DNA of 64,000 nucleotides from Saprospiraceae bacterium (GTDB taxonomy: Bacteria > Bacteroidota > Bacteroidia > Chitinophagales > Saprospiraceae): contig CATQHI010000009.1 in NCBI GenBank assembly GCA_958295895.1, positions 62,001-126,000 on the forward strand, given 5' to 3'. A program made the translations under genes and the position numbers. This document shows, one piece after another, positions 1-7,909 of the stretch; position 1 is the stretch's first letter; every line of letters begins with the position of its first letter. The notes under the pieces were generated by a model. That model was not told where the DNA came from. It made no database searches and saw only the letters and a program-made list of their open reading frames with translations.

Positions 1-481
1 GAGAATGTTGTGCGATGGTCATACAGTCCGCCAGACTCTGCAGCGGGTGGCGGATGGCTGACTCCAGGCTCACGACCGGCACGGTGGCGTATTCGCGAAA
101 GGCGTTGATGATGCGGTCCGCGTAGTCGGCCTCGCGGTCGGTCAGGCTAGGGAAGGCCCGGACGGCCAGCACGTCGCAGTACTGGCTTAAGACCCCGGCG
201 GCCTCCCGCACGTGCTCGGCCTTGTCGAGGTTCATCACCGCCCCGTCCTCGAATTCGAGCTGCCAGCCGCCGGCCATGTCCATCGTGATGACCTGAAAAC
301 CGAGCTGGTGGCCGGCCTTCTCAGTGCTGAGGCGAGTACGGAGGCTGGGGTTGAAGAAGAGGTTGATGAGGGTTTTTTGGTGGCCGGGTTGGGTGGTGAA
401 GGGGTGTTGCTTGTAGTGCTGGGCGCGGTGGAGGAGGGCGGGGATGTCGGGGGCGTCGTGGACGGATACGAAGCTTTTCAT
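1..481 (-). CDS. argF: N-acyl-ornithine carbamoyltransferase (ArgF'-type), 3' part cut by window edge
   Basis: Transfers carbamoyl phosphate onto N-acetyl- or N-succinyl-ornithine in the Bacteroidota arginine pathway (cytoplasm). The visible first 160 residues carry the carbamoyl-phosphate loop (FNPSLRTRLSTEK, residues 43-55) and the family signature around residues 71-90. At the position that sets acyl preference in this family (Glu in the Xanthomonas acetyl enzyme, Pro in the Bacteroides succinyl enzyme, as I recall the literature) this protein has Ala88 in LDKAEH, which would favour succinylornithine; that is inference. Start ATG at 479-481 is the only one that gives the usual N-terminus. 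The gene runs off the left edge. Other arg genes lie to the right on the same strand, but an opposite-strand gene at 742-1920 separates them, so it probably has its own promoter. Confidence 0.9.
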   Translation of the reverse strand, partial: MKSFVSVHDAPDIPALLHRAQHYKQHPFTTQPGHQKTLINLFFNPSLRTRLSTEKAGHQLGFQVITMDMAGGWQLEFEDGAVMNLDKAEHVREAAGVLSQYCDVLAVRAFPSLTDREADYADRIINAFREYATVPVVSLESAIRHPLQSLADCMTIAQHS

Positions 482-497
482 GGGGTGGTTTCTGTGT

Positions 498-543
498 CCC
501 AGAACTTCGTTCTGGGTCGGGGCGGGGAAACCCCTACGGGGTT
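498..543. repeat. Two small adjacent hairpins upstream of argF
   Basis: Perfect inverted repeats CCCAGAAC-TTC-GTTCTGGG (498-516) and AACCCC-TAC-GGGGTT (529-543) sit just upstream of the argF start codon. Both have short arms and a three-base loop, like the dispersed hairpins seen elsewhere in the window. They could be REP-like repeats or a leader structure of argF; the sequence does not decide. The remainder of 482-741 shows no gene. Confidence 0.5.
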
Positions 544-741
544 GCGGGGGCGGTCGTGAAGGTAGGATATTGATCAGCAGCAGGGGTGTACCCCCTAGGC
601 GCTCATCGGGTCTTTGGTAGCAGGTGTGCCTTGCAGCACTACGTTCTATTTCTTAATATAAGCAGACGGGGTACGTGCCGTGCCTCGACCACGTTGAGCC
701 AGTAGGCATTCGGCGGTGCTAATTCTTACCTTACTGATGAG

Positions 742-1920
742 ATGAAACGAATCATTACTCTCCTACTCCTAGTTATAGGTCTGTCCGTAAACTTGTTAGC
801 CCAATACGGTGATTACCAGCCCGGCTTTTACCTATCTGCATCCGGTGATACGGTCAGCGGTTCTTTCAACCGGGAGGCAAACCTGGCCATGAGTCGTGGT
901 ATACGATTCAGGTCATCTAGCAGCTCCGCCGTCGTCGTGCTTTCCCCTGATAAGGTAAACGAGGTGGTCTTCACCGATCCAGTCACTCGCTTTGTCAGTT
1001 TATCTCATTCTTACGGTGGACCGGAGGGAGAGCCCGTAACCGAGTTTCGCTTCGCCGAGCAGCTGGTGGCTGGAACTCGACTCGATCTGTACCGACTGGA
1101 CGTAGACCGTAGCGAAATCAGTCGGGCTTATCTAGACCTACCCCATGTTGTTTACTACGCGAGTAAGGGGGGCAAGCAGCAGAAACTCGAAGTTGTCGAA
1201 TCCCTCTCGCCCCAGGGTCACCTTCGTTTTCAGTTACTGGAACGGTACAAAGGGGTGCTAAACTATATGATGGCAGACTGGCCCCAGGCCTCCTCCCGCA
1301 TCGAGTCTACCCGCTTTGAGGAGAAGGAACTTGCCAGGCTAGTGACCAGCTACAACCAAGCCGTAGGTGCGCAGGTACCGTACAGTATCATTTCCAATAA
1401 GGAAAAACGACTTTCCCTCCGCCATGCAGTAGCGGTGTATACCCCCACGCTGTTTTATCAGGGGAAGACACTGCCCTTCCGTGGTATCGGCCTGGACTAC
1501 GTACTTAAACTGCGGCAGGTGACGGACAACAGTCACTGGGAGATAACCTTCGGGGTGGGCTACCTGCATAGCCAGTACGATCGGGAGGCGAGCACGGGTA
1601 GGAAAACCATCACCACCGGTGAGTACCGCCTGCTGACTGAATTGAACTATTTCCCCTTCGGCCACCGGACCTTTAGTCCTTATCTGATCGGAGGGGCCAC
1701 CTCCTATCATAGAACGGCGGAGGCGAACGACAAACGGGCTAGTTCTACCAAGGGGCAATCCATGAACCTGAATGTAGGCCTTGGTATCCGCTACGGGCGC
1801 CTGGAAGTCTTCGGTCGTCGCGAGAACCGCATTTTCTCCGTGTCTTCTTTCCGGCGCATCTTTAGCGGCCTCGACCGGCAGTATTTGACCACTGGCGTAA
1901 GCTACGCTTTCAGGCAGTAG
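742..1920 (+). CDS. Exported protein with C-terminal beta-barrel, Bacteroidota-specific
   Basis: Unknown function. The 392-residue product has a signal peptide (residues 1-20, ending LLAQ) followed by a first half of small beta-rich repeats beginning YQPGFYLSASGDTV, then from about residue 230 alternating aromatic strands typical of an outer-membrane barrel, ending in YLTTGVSYAFRQ. The same two-part plan and the same opening phrase are found in the frameshifted gene at 37388-38598, so the two are distant paralogues. It is the only plus-strand gene inside the arginine cluster and its 3' end overlaps the end of argD by 11 bases (convergent). No promoter was recognised with confidence upstream. 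Confidence 0.75.
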   Translation: MKRIITLLLLVIGLSVNLLAQYGDYQPGFYLSASGDTVSGSFNREANLAMSRGIRFRSSSSSAVVVLSPDKVNEVVFTDPVTRFVSLSHSYGGPEGEPVTEFRFAEQLVAGTRLDLYRLDVDRSEISRAYLDLPHVVYYASKGGKQQKLEVVESLSPQGHLRFQLLERYKGVLNYMMADWPQASSRIESTRFEEKELARLVTSYNQAVGAQVPYSIISNKEKRLSLRHAVAVYTPTLFYQGKTLPFRGIGLDYVLKLRQVTDNSHWEITFGVGYLHSQYDREASTGRKTITTGEYRLLTELNYFPFGHRTFSPYLIGGATSYHRTAEANDKRASSTKGQSMNLNVGLGIRYGRLEVFGRRENRIFSVSSFRRIFSGLDRQYLTTGVSYAFRQ

Positions 1921-3052
1921 ATGCCGTCGTCACAGCCGTCTCAAGTGCATCCAGCAATGCGTCACATTCCTTCCTTCCCACATTCAGGGGTGATAGCAAG
2001 CGCAGGGTATTAGGATCTTTAGCCGAGCCGGTGAAGACGTGGTGGTCGAAGAGGAGGTGCTTGCGTAGAGCGCCGATCGAATTATCCATCTGCAACCCGA
2101 TCATCAGCCCGTGCCCCCGTACCTCACTGAACAGCCCGGTATCCCGTAGCGCCTGCATGAGGTAATTGCCCTGCAGTTGGGCATTAGCAAGTAAGTCCTC
2201 CTGCTCGATCACATCCAGTACCGCAATACCCGCGGCACACGCTAGGTGACTTCCCCCAAAGGTGGTACCCAGCATCCCCGACTTCGGCTCGATCTCGGGG
2301 GCAATGAGCACCCCGCCGATGGGAAAGCCGTTGCCCATCCCCTTCGCCATCGTGATAATATCGGGCCGCACCCCGCTGTGCTGAAAGGCAAAGAACTTAC
2401 CACTGCGGCCGTAGCCCGACTGTACCTCGTCGAGGATCAGCAGCGCCCCGTGCTGGTGGCAGAGGTTAGGTAAAGATTCGAGGTAGTCCGCATCGGGTAC
2501 GTGGATGCCGCCCACGCCCTGAATGCCCTCGATGATGACGGCGGCTACGTCGTCTTTCTCCAGCTCTTTGCGCACCGCCTCCAGGTCATTGATGTCCAGA
2601 AAGGTGACCGGATAGTTGCGGTTGATGGGCGCTTTGATGGCCTCGTTATCGGTGGCATTGACGGCTGCCGAGGTACGGCCGTGGAAGGCGCCGCGAAAGG
2701 CGATGACGCGGCTGCGCCCGGTGTGGAAGCTCGCTAGCTTGAGGGCATTCTCGTTAGCCTCCGCCCCACTGCTGACTAGGAAAAGCTGAAAGTCATCGAG
2801 CCCCGATAGGCGGCCTAGCTTGTCGGCAAGCTCCAACTGTAGCTTGTTCTCTACGCTGTTACTGTAGAACCCCAGCTTACCGACCTGCTCCGAGATCATG
2901 CTCACGTAGTGCGGATGGGCGTGGCCGATGCTGATCACCGCGTGGCCCCCGTAGAAGTCGAGGTAGCGCTCCCCGTCTTCGGTGTACACGTAGGCCCCCT
3001 GGCCGCGGACGGGCTCGATGGGGTAGAGGGAGTATACGTCGAAGAGTTGCAT
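1910..3052 (-). CDS. argD: Acetyl/succinyl-ornithine aminotransferase ArgD
   Basis: Class-III PLP aminotransferase of arginine synthesis: makes N-acyl-ornithine from the semialdehyde with glutamate as donor. Of 380 residues, SSGAEANENALK (94-105) is the cofactor phosphate loop, LILDEVQSGYGRSG (205-218) holds the PLP-ring aspartate, and Lys237 in TMAKGMGNGFPIGG is the Schiff-base lysine. Length is normal. It lies 25 bases downstream of argC on the same strand, as in other Bacteroidota arg operons. The related class-III enzymes (GABA or ornithine aminotransferase) are less likely given the neighbours. Confidence 0.93.
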   Translation of the reverse strand: MQLFDVYSLYPIEPVRGQGAYVYTEDGERYLDFYGGHAVISIGHAHPHYVSMISEQVGKLGFYSNSVENKLQLELADKLGRLSGLDDFQLFLVSSGAEANENALKLASFHTGRSRVIAFRGAFHGRTSAAVNATDNEAIKAPINRNYPVTFLDINDLEAVRKELEKDDVAAVIIEGIQGVGGIHVPDADYLESLPNLCHQHGALLILDEVQSGYGRSGKFFAFQHSGVRPDIITMAKGMGNGFPIGGVLIAPEIEPKSGMLGTTFGGSHLACAAGIAVLDVIEQEDLLANAQLQGNYLMQALRDTGLFSEVRGHGLMIGLQMDNSIGALRKHLLFDHHVFTGSAKDPNTLRLLSPLNVGRKECDALLDALETAVTTASTA

Positions 3053-3077
3053 AGGATATTGATTTTGTCGGGCGGAC

Positions 3078-4043
3078 CTAAAACATAGAAGCCTTTAAAC
3101 TAAGCCCCATTCGCTCCGGCAACCCCAACGCCAAATTCATATTCTGCACCGCCTGCCCACTGGCCCCCTTGAGGAGGTTGTCGAGGGCGGTGGTGACGAG
3201 GAGTTTACGGCCGTGCTTTTCGACGTGCACCAGGCCCTTATTCGTATTCACCACCTGCTTGAGGTGCAGGGGCTGGTCGGTCACGTGGGTAAAGGCCGCC
3301 CCGGCGTAGAAGTCGCGGAAGAGGTCTTGTGCCTCCGCCTCACTCAGGCCGCAGTCGAGGTAAGTGGTACAGAAGATGCCCCGCGCGAAGGCACCACGCA
3401 CCGGCAGGAAGTTAATCCCCTCCGTAGCCACCCGGCCGACCTGCGCCGCGCTGCGCCCAATCTCGGCCAGGTGCTGATGGGAAAAGGCCTTGTAGACGCT
3501 CACGTTGCCGTTGCGCCAGCTGAAGTGGGTGGTGGGCGAGGGACTTTGTCCGGCTCCGGTACTGCCGGTGAGGGCGTTGACGTGGAGCTCCCCTTCAGCC
3601 AGCCCCGCCTGGGCCAGGGGAAGAATAGCAAGTTGAATAGCCGTAGCAAAGCAGCCGGGATTAGCCACCCGCTTAGCCTCCTTGATACGCTCGCGGTTGA
3701 TCTCCGGCAGGCCGTAGACCCAGGACTCATCCATGCGGTAGTCGCTACTCAGGTCCACCACCAGGGTACCTCTGGGAGGGCGGTGGGCGTCGACCCAGCC
3801 GCGGGAGACGCCGTGGCCCATGCAGAGGAATACGGCATCCAGTTCCCCAAGCTTTGCACCGGCGGCCCCGGTGAATTTTAGGTCCGTTTCCCCCACCAGA
3901 TCGTCGTGGACTTCCGCCACGTCCTTGCCCGCCTGACTACCGCTTTCGACTATGGCCACCTCCACCTCCGGATGGTGCACCAGCAGCCGCAGCAACTCAC
4001 CCGCCGTATACCCGCCGCCCCCGATGATGCCTACTTTCTTCAC
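3078..4043 (-). CDS. argC: N-acetyl-gamma-glutamyl-phosphate reductase ArgC
   Basis: NADPH-dependent reductase of arginine synthesis, converting N-acyl-glutamyl phosphate to the semialdehyde. The 321-residue product starts with a Rossmann motif GIIGGGGYTAGELLRLL (residues 5-21) and has the catalytic cysteine C131 in VANPGCFATA; the histidine-containing AFSHQHLAEI segment follows near residue 190. Its ATG overlaps the last bases of argG (4040-4043), which implies translational coupling. Short type-2 form typical of Bacteroidota. Confidence 0.95.
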   Translation of the reverse strand: MKKVGIIGGGGYTAGELLRLLVHHPEVEVAIVESGSQAGKDVAEVHDDLVGETDLKFTGAAGAKLGELDAVFLCMGHGVSRGWVDAHRPPRGTLVVDLSSDYRMDESWVYGLPEINRERIKEAKRVANPGCFATAIQLAILPLAQAGLAEGELHVNALTGSTGAGQSPSPTTHFSWRNGNVSVYKAFSHQHLAEIGRSAAQVGRVATEGINFLPVRGAFARGIFCTTYLDCGLSEAEAQDLFRDFYAGAAFTHVTDQPLHLKQVVNTNKGLVHVEKHGRKLLVTTALDNLLKGASGQAVQNMNLALGLPERMGLSLKASMF

Positions 4044-5227
4044 GATTGTTTGGCGTTTACGGCATTTCGGATGCGGCCCGGCACGCTCATGATCTTGGTG
4101 AAGCCGCGCACGTCGTCGCCCGTCCAGCCCTTGTTCATCTCGCCGTAGCTGCCGAAGCCGGCACCCAGTAAATCATCGGGGGAGGTGATGCCGTCGAGGG
4201 TGAAGCGGTGGGGGTGGAGCGTGAGGTGGACCGTGCCGTTGACCGTACCCTGGGAGCTTTCCAGGAAGGCTTCAATGTCGCGCATGACCGGGTCGAGGAA
4301 CTGCCCCTCGTGCAGCATCATGCCGTACCAGTTGCCGAGCTGCTCCTTCCAGAATAACTGCCACTTGGCCAGCGTGTGCTTTTCGAGCAGATGGTGGGCC
4401 TTGATGATGAGCATGGCGGCGGCCGCGGCAAAGCCCACCCGGCCCTTGATGCCGATGATGGTATCGCCTACGTGTACGTCGCGCCCTACGCCGAAGGGGG
4501 CGGCTAGTTGCTCCAGCGCCTTAACGGCCTCTACCGGCCCGTCAACTTCTTGGTCGTCAAAGCCGGTAAACTGCCCCTCCGTAAAGTGCAGCTCCAGCTT
4601 CCGCGGCTCGGTGGCCGTGACCGGTACGGGCCAGGCGGATTCCGGCAGCGGCTGATCGCTCGTCAGCGTTTCCGCCCCACCCACTGAGGTGCCCCAGAGA
4701 CCGGCGTTGATGCTGTAGGTACCCTTCTTTTCGGGCCACTTGAGGCCGCGCTCGGCCAGGTAATCTACCTCCTCCTGCCGCGATAGCTTCAGGTCGCGGA
4801 TGGGCGTGATGATCTCCAGCTCCCGCCCGCTCAGCTCGAAGGCCAGGTCGAAGCGCACCTGGTCGTTGCCGGCTCCGGTGCTGCCGTGGGCCACGCCGTC
4901 CGCTCCCAGCTCCACGGCGTACTTGGCCGTCGTGATGGCCTGGAACATCCGCTCGGCACTCACCGACATGGGGTAGGTCTGGTAGCGGAGGCAGTTGCCG
5001 TACACGAGGTAGCGCAGGCAGTCGTGGTAGTACTCCTCAGTGACGTCGATGCGCTTGTACAACTTAGCTCCCAGTGATAGGGCGCGCTGCTTCATCTCGT
5101 CGATCTCGGCCTCCGCGAAGCCGCCGGTATCCACGGTGAGGGCGTGTACTTCGTGGCCCTGTTCGGTGAGGTAGGCTACGCAGTAGCTGGTATCTAGGCC
5201 GCCGGAGTAGGCTAATACTAATTTCAT
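4040..5227 (-). CDS. argG: Argininosuccinate synthase ArgG
   Basis: Condenses citrulline and aspartate using ATP in the next-to-last step of arginine synthesis. The 395-residue protein has the PP-loop AYSGGLDTS (residues 6-14), the synthase signature VAHGSTGAGNDQVRF near residues 112-126 and the YSINAGLWG segment near 190. Length is normal for the family. In Bacteroidota the product of the acyl route is acyl-citrulline, which ArgE must deacylate first; argE, argB and argH are not in this window and are expected to the left. Confidence 0.96.
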   Translation of the reverse strand: MKLVLAYSGGLDTSYCVAYLTEQGHEVHALTVDTGGFAEAEIDEMKQRALSLGAKLYKRIDVTEEYYHDCLRYLVYGNCLRYQTYPMSVSAERMFQAITTAKYAVELGADGVAHGSTGAGNDQVRFDLAFELSGRELEIITPIRDLKLSRQEEVDYLAERGLKWPEKKGTYSINAGLWGTSVGGAETLTSDQPLPESAWPVPVTATEPRKLELHFTEGQFTGFDDQEVDGPVEAVKALEQLAAPFGVGRDVHVGDTIIGIKGRVGFAAAAAMLIIKAHHLLEKHTLAKWQLFWKEQLGNWYGMMLHEGQFLDPVMRDIEAFLESSQGTVNGTVHLTLHPHRFTLDGITSPDDLLGAGFGSYGEMNKGWTGDDVRGFTKIMSVPGRIRNAVNAKQS

Positions 5228-5272
5228 GTGGGTGGGGAGTTGGGTAGGAAATAAGTCGGCGGACGACCGGGC

Positions 5273-5851
5273 TCAGCCTTCGACGATCATGTCGGAGAGG
5301 TCCACTTCCATAGCCCGCACCTCGTCGGCGCTCGGGGCCAGCATGGCGGTGCACAGGCACATGCGGCGCTCGTTGCGGCTTAGGATGTCGTAATTCGGGC
5401 AGGTTTTGCAGCCGGCCCAGAAGGCATCGTCCTGCGTAAGCTCCGAAAAGGTCACGGGTCGGTAGCCGAGGTCGTGGTTGATCTTCATGACCGGTAGACT
5501 GGTGGTGATGCCGAACACGCGGGCTTCCGGATACTTCTTGCGCGACAGCTCAAACACCGCCGCCTTGATGCGCCGGGCCAGGCCGTGGCGCCGAAATTGG
5601 GGGTTCACGATCAGGCCGGAGTTGGCCACGTACTTGCCGTGGTCCCAGGTTTCGATGTAGCTGAAGCCGCCGATCTCACCGTCCACCAGCGCGATGATGG
5701 CCTTGCCCGTCAGCATCTTCTCTTCTACATACTCCGGCTTTCGCTTAGCGATACCGGTGCCGCGCGCCTTGGCACTCTCTTCGATCAGGGTGCAAATGGC
5801 CCGGGCGTACACCGTATGTTCCGGTTGGGCCACCAGTATCTTAATCTGCAT
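5273..5851 (-). CDS. GNAT acyltransferase of the arginine operon (ArgA-like)
   Basis: Predicted N-acyltransferase, probably supplying the first acylation of glutamate for the arginine pathway; function inferred from being the first gene of the arg operon, as in many Bacteroidota. The GNAT acyl-CoA motif is NPQFRRHGLARRIK near residues 93-106. The C-terminal tail carries CKTCP and CLC cysteine groups around residues 146-170, unusual for GNATs and possibly metal-binding. I chose ATG 5849-5851 (MQIKILVAQPEH), which matches the usual domain start, over a longer in-frame ATG at 5875. It ends 45 bases before argG. Confidence 0.8.
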   Translation of the reverse strand: MQIKILVAQPEHTVYARAICTLIEESAKARGTGIAKRKPEYVEEKMLTGKAIIALVDGEIGGFSYIETWDHGKYVANSGLIVNPQFRRHGLARRIKAAVFELSRKKYPEARVFGITTSLPVMKINHDLGYRPVTFSELTQDDAFWAGCKTCPNYDILSRNERRMCLCTAMLAPSADEVRAMEVDLSDMIVEG

Positions 5852-6069
5852 AGAAAAGGGGGGAAAATCGACCACCAGGGGCCGGGATAAGGAAGAAGGG
5901 TATCGCAGGGAGGGGGGGCAGGCTCAGGATACGAGCTAGTCGCTTCCGGGCCGTAGCGGGAAGCACATCAGATCCTTCGCCTCAGGAGGCGGATGCGGGG
6001 GGCGGATACCGGTTGCATGGCGCAAAGTTACGGCATTTCGTCCGGTATGTACCAGCCGTCAGTGCAGTA

Positions 6070-6087
6070 GGGCGGGGCCGCAGGTGC
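6070..6087 (+). repeat. Iterated 18-mer GGGCGGGGCCGCRGGTGC, copy 1
   Basis: Exact copy with A at the R position. Lies in the 280-base gene-free stretch 5852-6131 between the GNAT gene and tRNA-Gln, directly beyond the T-run side of the tRNA terminator. The rest of that stretch shows no gene. Confidence 0.85.
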
Positions 6088-6125
6088 AAAAAACAAAACC
6101 CCTGACCGGTGGGCGGCGAGGGGCT
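6088..6125 (-). terminator. Intrinsic terminator of tRNA-Gln
   Basis: Reading the minus strand, AGCCCCT (6125-6119) pairs with AGGGGTT (6103-6097) around a GC-rich loop and is followed by a T-rich tract (A-rich on plus at 6088-6096). It lies just past the 3' end of the tRNA. Confidence 0.6.
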
Positions 6126-6131
6126 TTTGAG

Positions 6132-6203
6132 TAGACCCACAAGGACTCGAACCTTGAACGACAGAACCAAAATCTGTTGTGTTGCCAATTACACCATGGG
6201 TCT
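6132..6203 (-). tRNA. trnQ: tRNA-Gln (anticodon TTG)
   Basis: The minus strand folds into a 72-base cloverleaf. Acceptor arms AGACCCA (6203-6197) and TGGGTCT (6139-6133) pair perfectly with discriminator A at 6132. The anticodon stem ACAGA/TCTGT encloses loop TTTTGGT, giving anticodon TTG, which reads CAA. The T arm has the GTTCGAGTC loop. CCA is not encoded. Confidence 0.95.
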
Positions 6204-6262
6204 CTGTTGGCCTTAGCGGCCGCAAATATAGGGGGGCGGAAACTTTCCTCCAAGCTAGACCG

Positions 6263-7024
6263 CTACTTTTGTAACTCGCCGGGGCGGGCGGAAGTTGCGT
6301 AGACGGTCTGCCGGAAGGAGCCATCATCAGCCCACTCCAGCAGCTGGAAGCCCGGGGGGTGATCCTCCATGACGAACTCATCGGCACCGGGGTAGATAAA
6401 AAAGCTGGTCGGCGGACAGAGCAGCACATCCAAATTGCGGTAGCTCACCGTGCGGGCCGCGTGGTAGTGACCGCAGAGCACGCGGCGGCGCTGGCCATCG
6501 GTGGTGAGGATGTCAAGCAGCCGGTCGGTGTGGCGCAGGGGGTAGTTATCATCCATAAAGGGCATACCCATCTTGATCGGGGGGTGGTGGATGACCACCG
6601 TAGCGGTAGGGTGCTCCACCACAGCCTCCGCCAGCCAGTCGAGCTGCGGGGGATCGACTACACCGGGACTGGAATCCACAAAAAGGAACCACTCCCCAGC
6701 CAGTTCCACGGGGCCGTAGATCGGTTCTTGGTCCTTGCCCGGCATGAGGGGATAGGCCTCGCGCATCATGGCCCGGTCATCGTGGTTACCTGCAATGACG
6801 AAATACGGTACGTCGAAGGCCTCGCAGCGGCTACGTAGCCGGTGGTAAACCTCCTGTACCGGCTCGTGGGCGCAGAAGTCACCGGTGATGAAAATAGCGT
6901 CTGGTCTCAGCGTGGCGATCTGTTCCAGGGTGGCTTCCAGGCGGGCGTTCACGTCTAGGCCCATGAGCAGTTCGCCGGGAGGTAGTAGGTGTAGATCGGT
7001 AAGTTGAATAACGCGTAGGGACAC
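6263..7024 (-). CDS. Metallophosphoesterase, CpdA-like 3',5'-cyclic nucleotide phosphodiesterase
   Basis: Predicted class-III cyclic-nucleotide phosphodiesterase in the cytoplasm. All dinuclear metal motifs of calcineurin-like phosphoesterases are present in order: DLH (QLTDLHLL, residues 7-14), GD (ITGDFCAHE near 46), GNHD (AGNHDD near 83), the HH pair (VIHHPP near 150) and GHYH (near 185). The 253-residue length fits CpdA/Icc. Natural substrate is not shown by sequence; other small phosphodiesters are possible. It stands alone between tRNA-Gln and the 7123-7368 gene, both also on the minus strand. Confidence 0.82.
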   Translation of the reverse strand: MSLRVIQLTDLHLLPPGELLMGLDVNARLEATLEQIATLRPDAIFITGDFCAHEPVQEVYHRLRSRCEAFDVPYFVIAGNHDDRAMMREAYPLMPGKDQEPIYGPVELAGEWFLFVDSSPGVVDPPQLDWLAEAVVEHPTATVVIHHPPIKMGMPFMDDNYPLRHTDRLLDILTTDGQRRRVLCGHYHAARTVSYRNLDVLLCPPTSFFIYPGADEFVMEDHPPGFQLLEWADDGSFRQTVYATSARPGELQK

Positions 7025-7070
7025 GGTTTTTTAGTTTGCGCGGAGACGTATAGATAGCCGTTAAATATAA

Positions 7071-7100
7071 ACGACCCTTCCACAAGCGTAGAAGGGTCGT
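7071..7100 (-). terminator. Hairpin downstream of the GlsB/YeaQ-like gene
   Basis: Perfect 10-base inverted repeat ACGACCCTTC / GAAGGGTCGT with a 10-base loop, 23 bases past the stop of the minus-strand gene at 7123-7368, followed on that strand by the AT-rich TTATATTTAA. Likely transcription terminator. Confidence 0.7.
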
Positions 7101-7122
7101 CGATAGTGTAAGGTAAAGCTGC

Positions 7123-7368
7123 TTAGGCTAGCTTGCGGTAAACAAAGAGCAGGATCAACGCACCCAGCACCGCGATCAGGATAGAGCCGATGTTGAGGCC
7201 GTCAACACCCCCAAGTCCGAGGGCTCCACCGACAAAACCGCCGATGACGGCACCAACTATGCCGATGAGAATGGTGACGATCCAGCCACCGGGATCGGGA
7301 CCGGGCATGATCCATTTAGCGAGCGCACCGGCAATGAGGCCGAGCAAAATCCAGGCAATAATACCCAT
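7123..7368 (-). CDS. GlsB/YeaQ/YmgE-family small membrane protein
   Basis: Small inner-membrane protein of the transglycosylase-associated (GlsB/YeaQ/YmgE) family, associated with general stress in other bacteria; exact role unknown. The 81 residues form three hydrophobic segments (about 2-20, 28-52 and 58-78) with the family glycine-rich pattern IGIVGAVIGGFVGGALGLGG. I take the ATG at 7366-7368 (MGIIAWILLG), which starts the conserved domain, instead of an upstream ATG at 7446 that would add 26 unrelated residues. Single gene with a terminator. Confidence 0.88.
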   Translation of the reverse strand: MGIIAWILLGLIAGALAKWIMPGPDPGGWIVTILIGIVGAVIGGFVGGALGLGGVDGLNIGSILIAVLGALILLFVYRKLA

Positions 7369-7484
7369 AAGGCGTGTGGTTTTTGTTTGAATGATGAATA
7401 TAGCCATAAAGCCCCAAAAACCAGGCATTTGTTCATTTCCCGTCATTTTTAACTAAGCACCCGCTACCACGTTTCCCCCCTACC

Positions 7485-7892
7485 ATGGCCTACCCCACCC
7501 CCGTGCTCTTCTTCGACGGCGTCTGCAATCTCTGCAATGGCGCGGTACAGACCGTCCTAAAACACGACCGGCGGGGCCAGCTCAAGTTCGCCAGCCTGCA
7601 GTCGGAGCTCGCCACCGAGCTCCTCCCCCAGCTAGGCATCGATCCGGAGGCCCTCAGGTCACTCGTGCTCTACGAAGACGGCATCGCCTATACCCGCAGT
7701 GAGGCCGCCCTACGTACCGCCCGGCTGATGGGGGGCTCCTTCGCCGCGCTGTACTACCTTCGCCTGTTCCCGCGTTCCCTGCGTGACTGGGTCTACGACC
7801 TGGTCGGCCGCAATCGCTACCGCTGGTTCGGAGAGCGGGCCGAATGCATGCTGCCGCGCCCGGAGTGGAAGGCGCGCTTCGTTTCTACCTAG
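7485..7892 (+). CDS. DCC-family thiol-disulfide oxidoreductase-like protein (DUF393)
   Basis: Predicted thioredoxin-fold redox protein of the DCC family. It shows the defining DGVCNLCNG motif (residues 11-19) with the CxxC pair C14/C17 and the conserved second half ending FGERAECMLP. At 135 residues it has normal family length. Substrate unknown. Its last bases lie close to the next plus-strand gene, which starts 18 bases after this stop, so the two may be cotranscribed, though no functional link is evident. Confidence 0.88.
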   Translation: MAYPTPVLFFDGVCNLCNGAVQTVLKHDRRGQLKFASLQSELATELLPQLGIDPEALRSLVLYEDGIAYTRSEAALRTARLMGGSFAALYYLRLFPRSLRDWVYDLVGRNRYRWFGERAECMLPRPEWKARFVST

Positions 7893-7909
7893 CTACCCGC
7901 CCCCACTGT

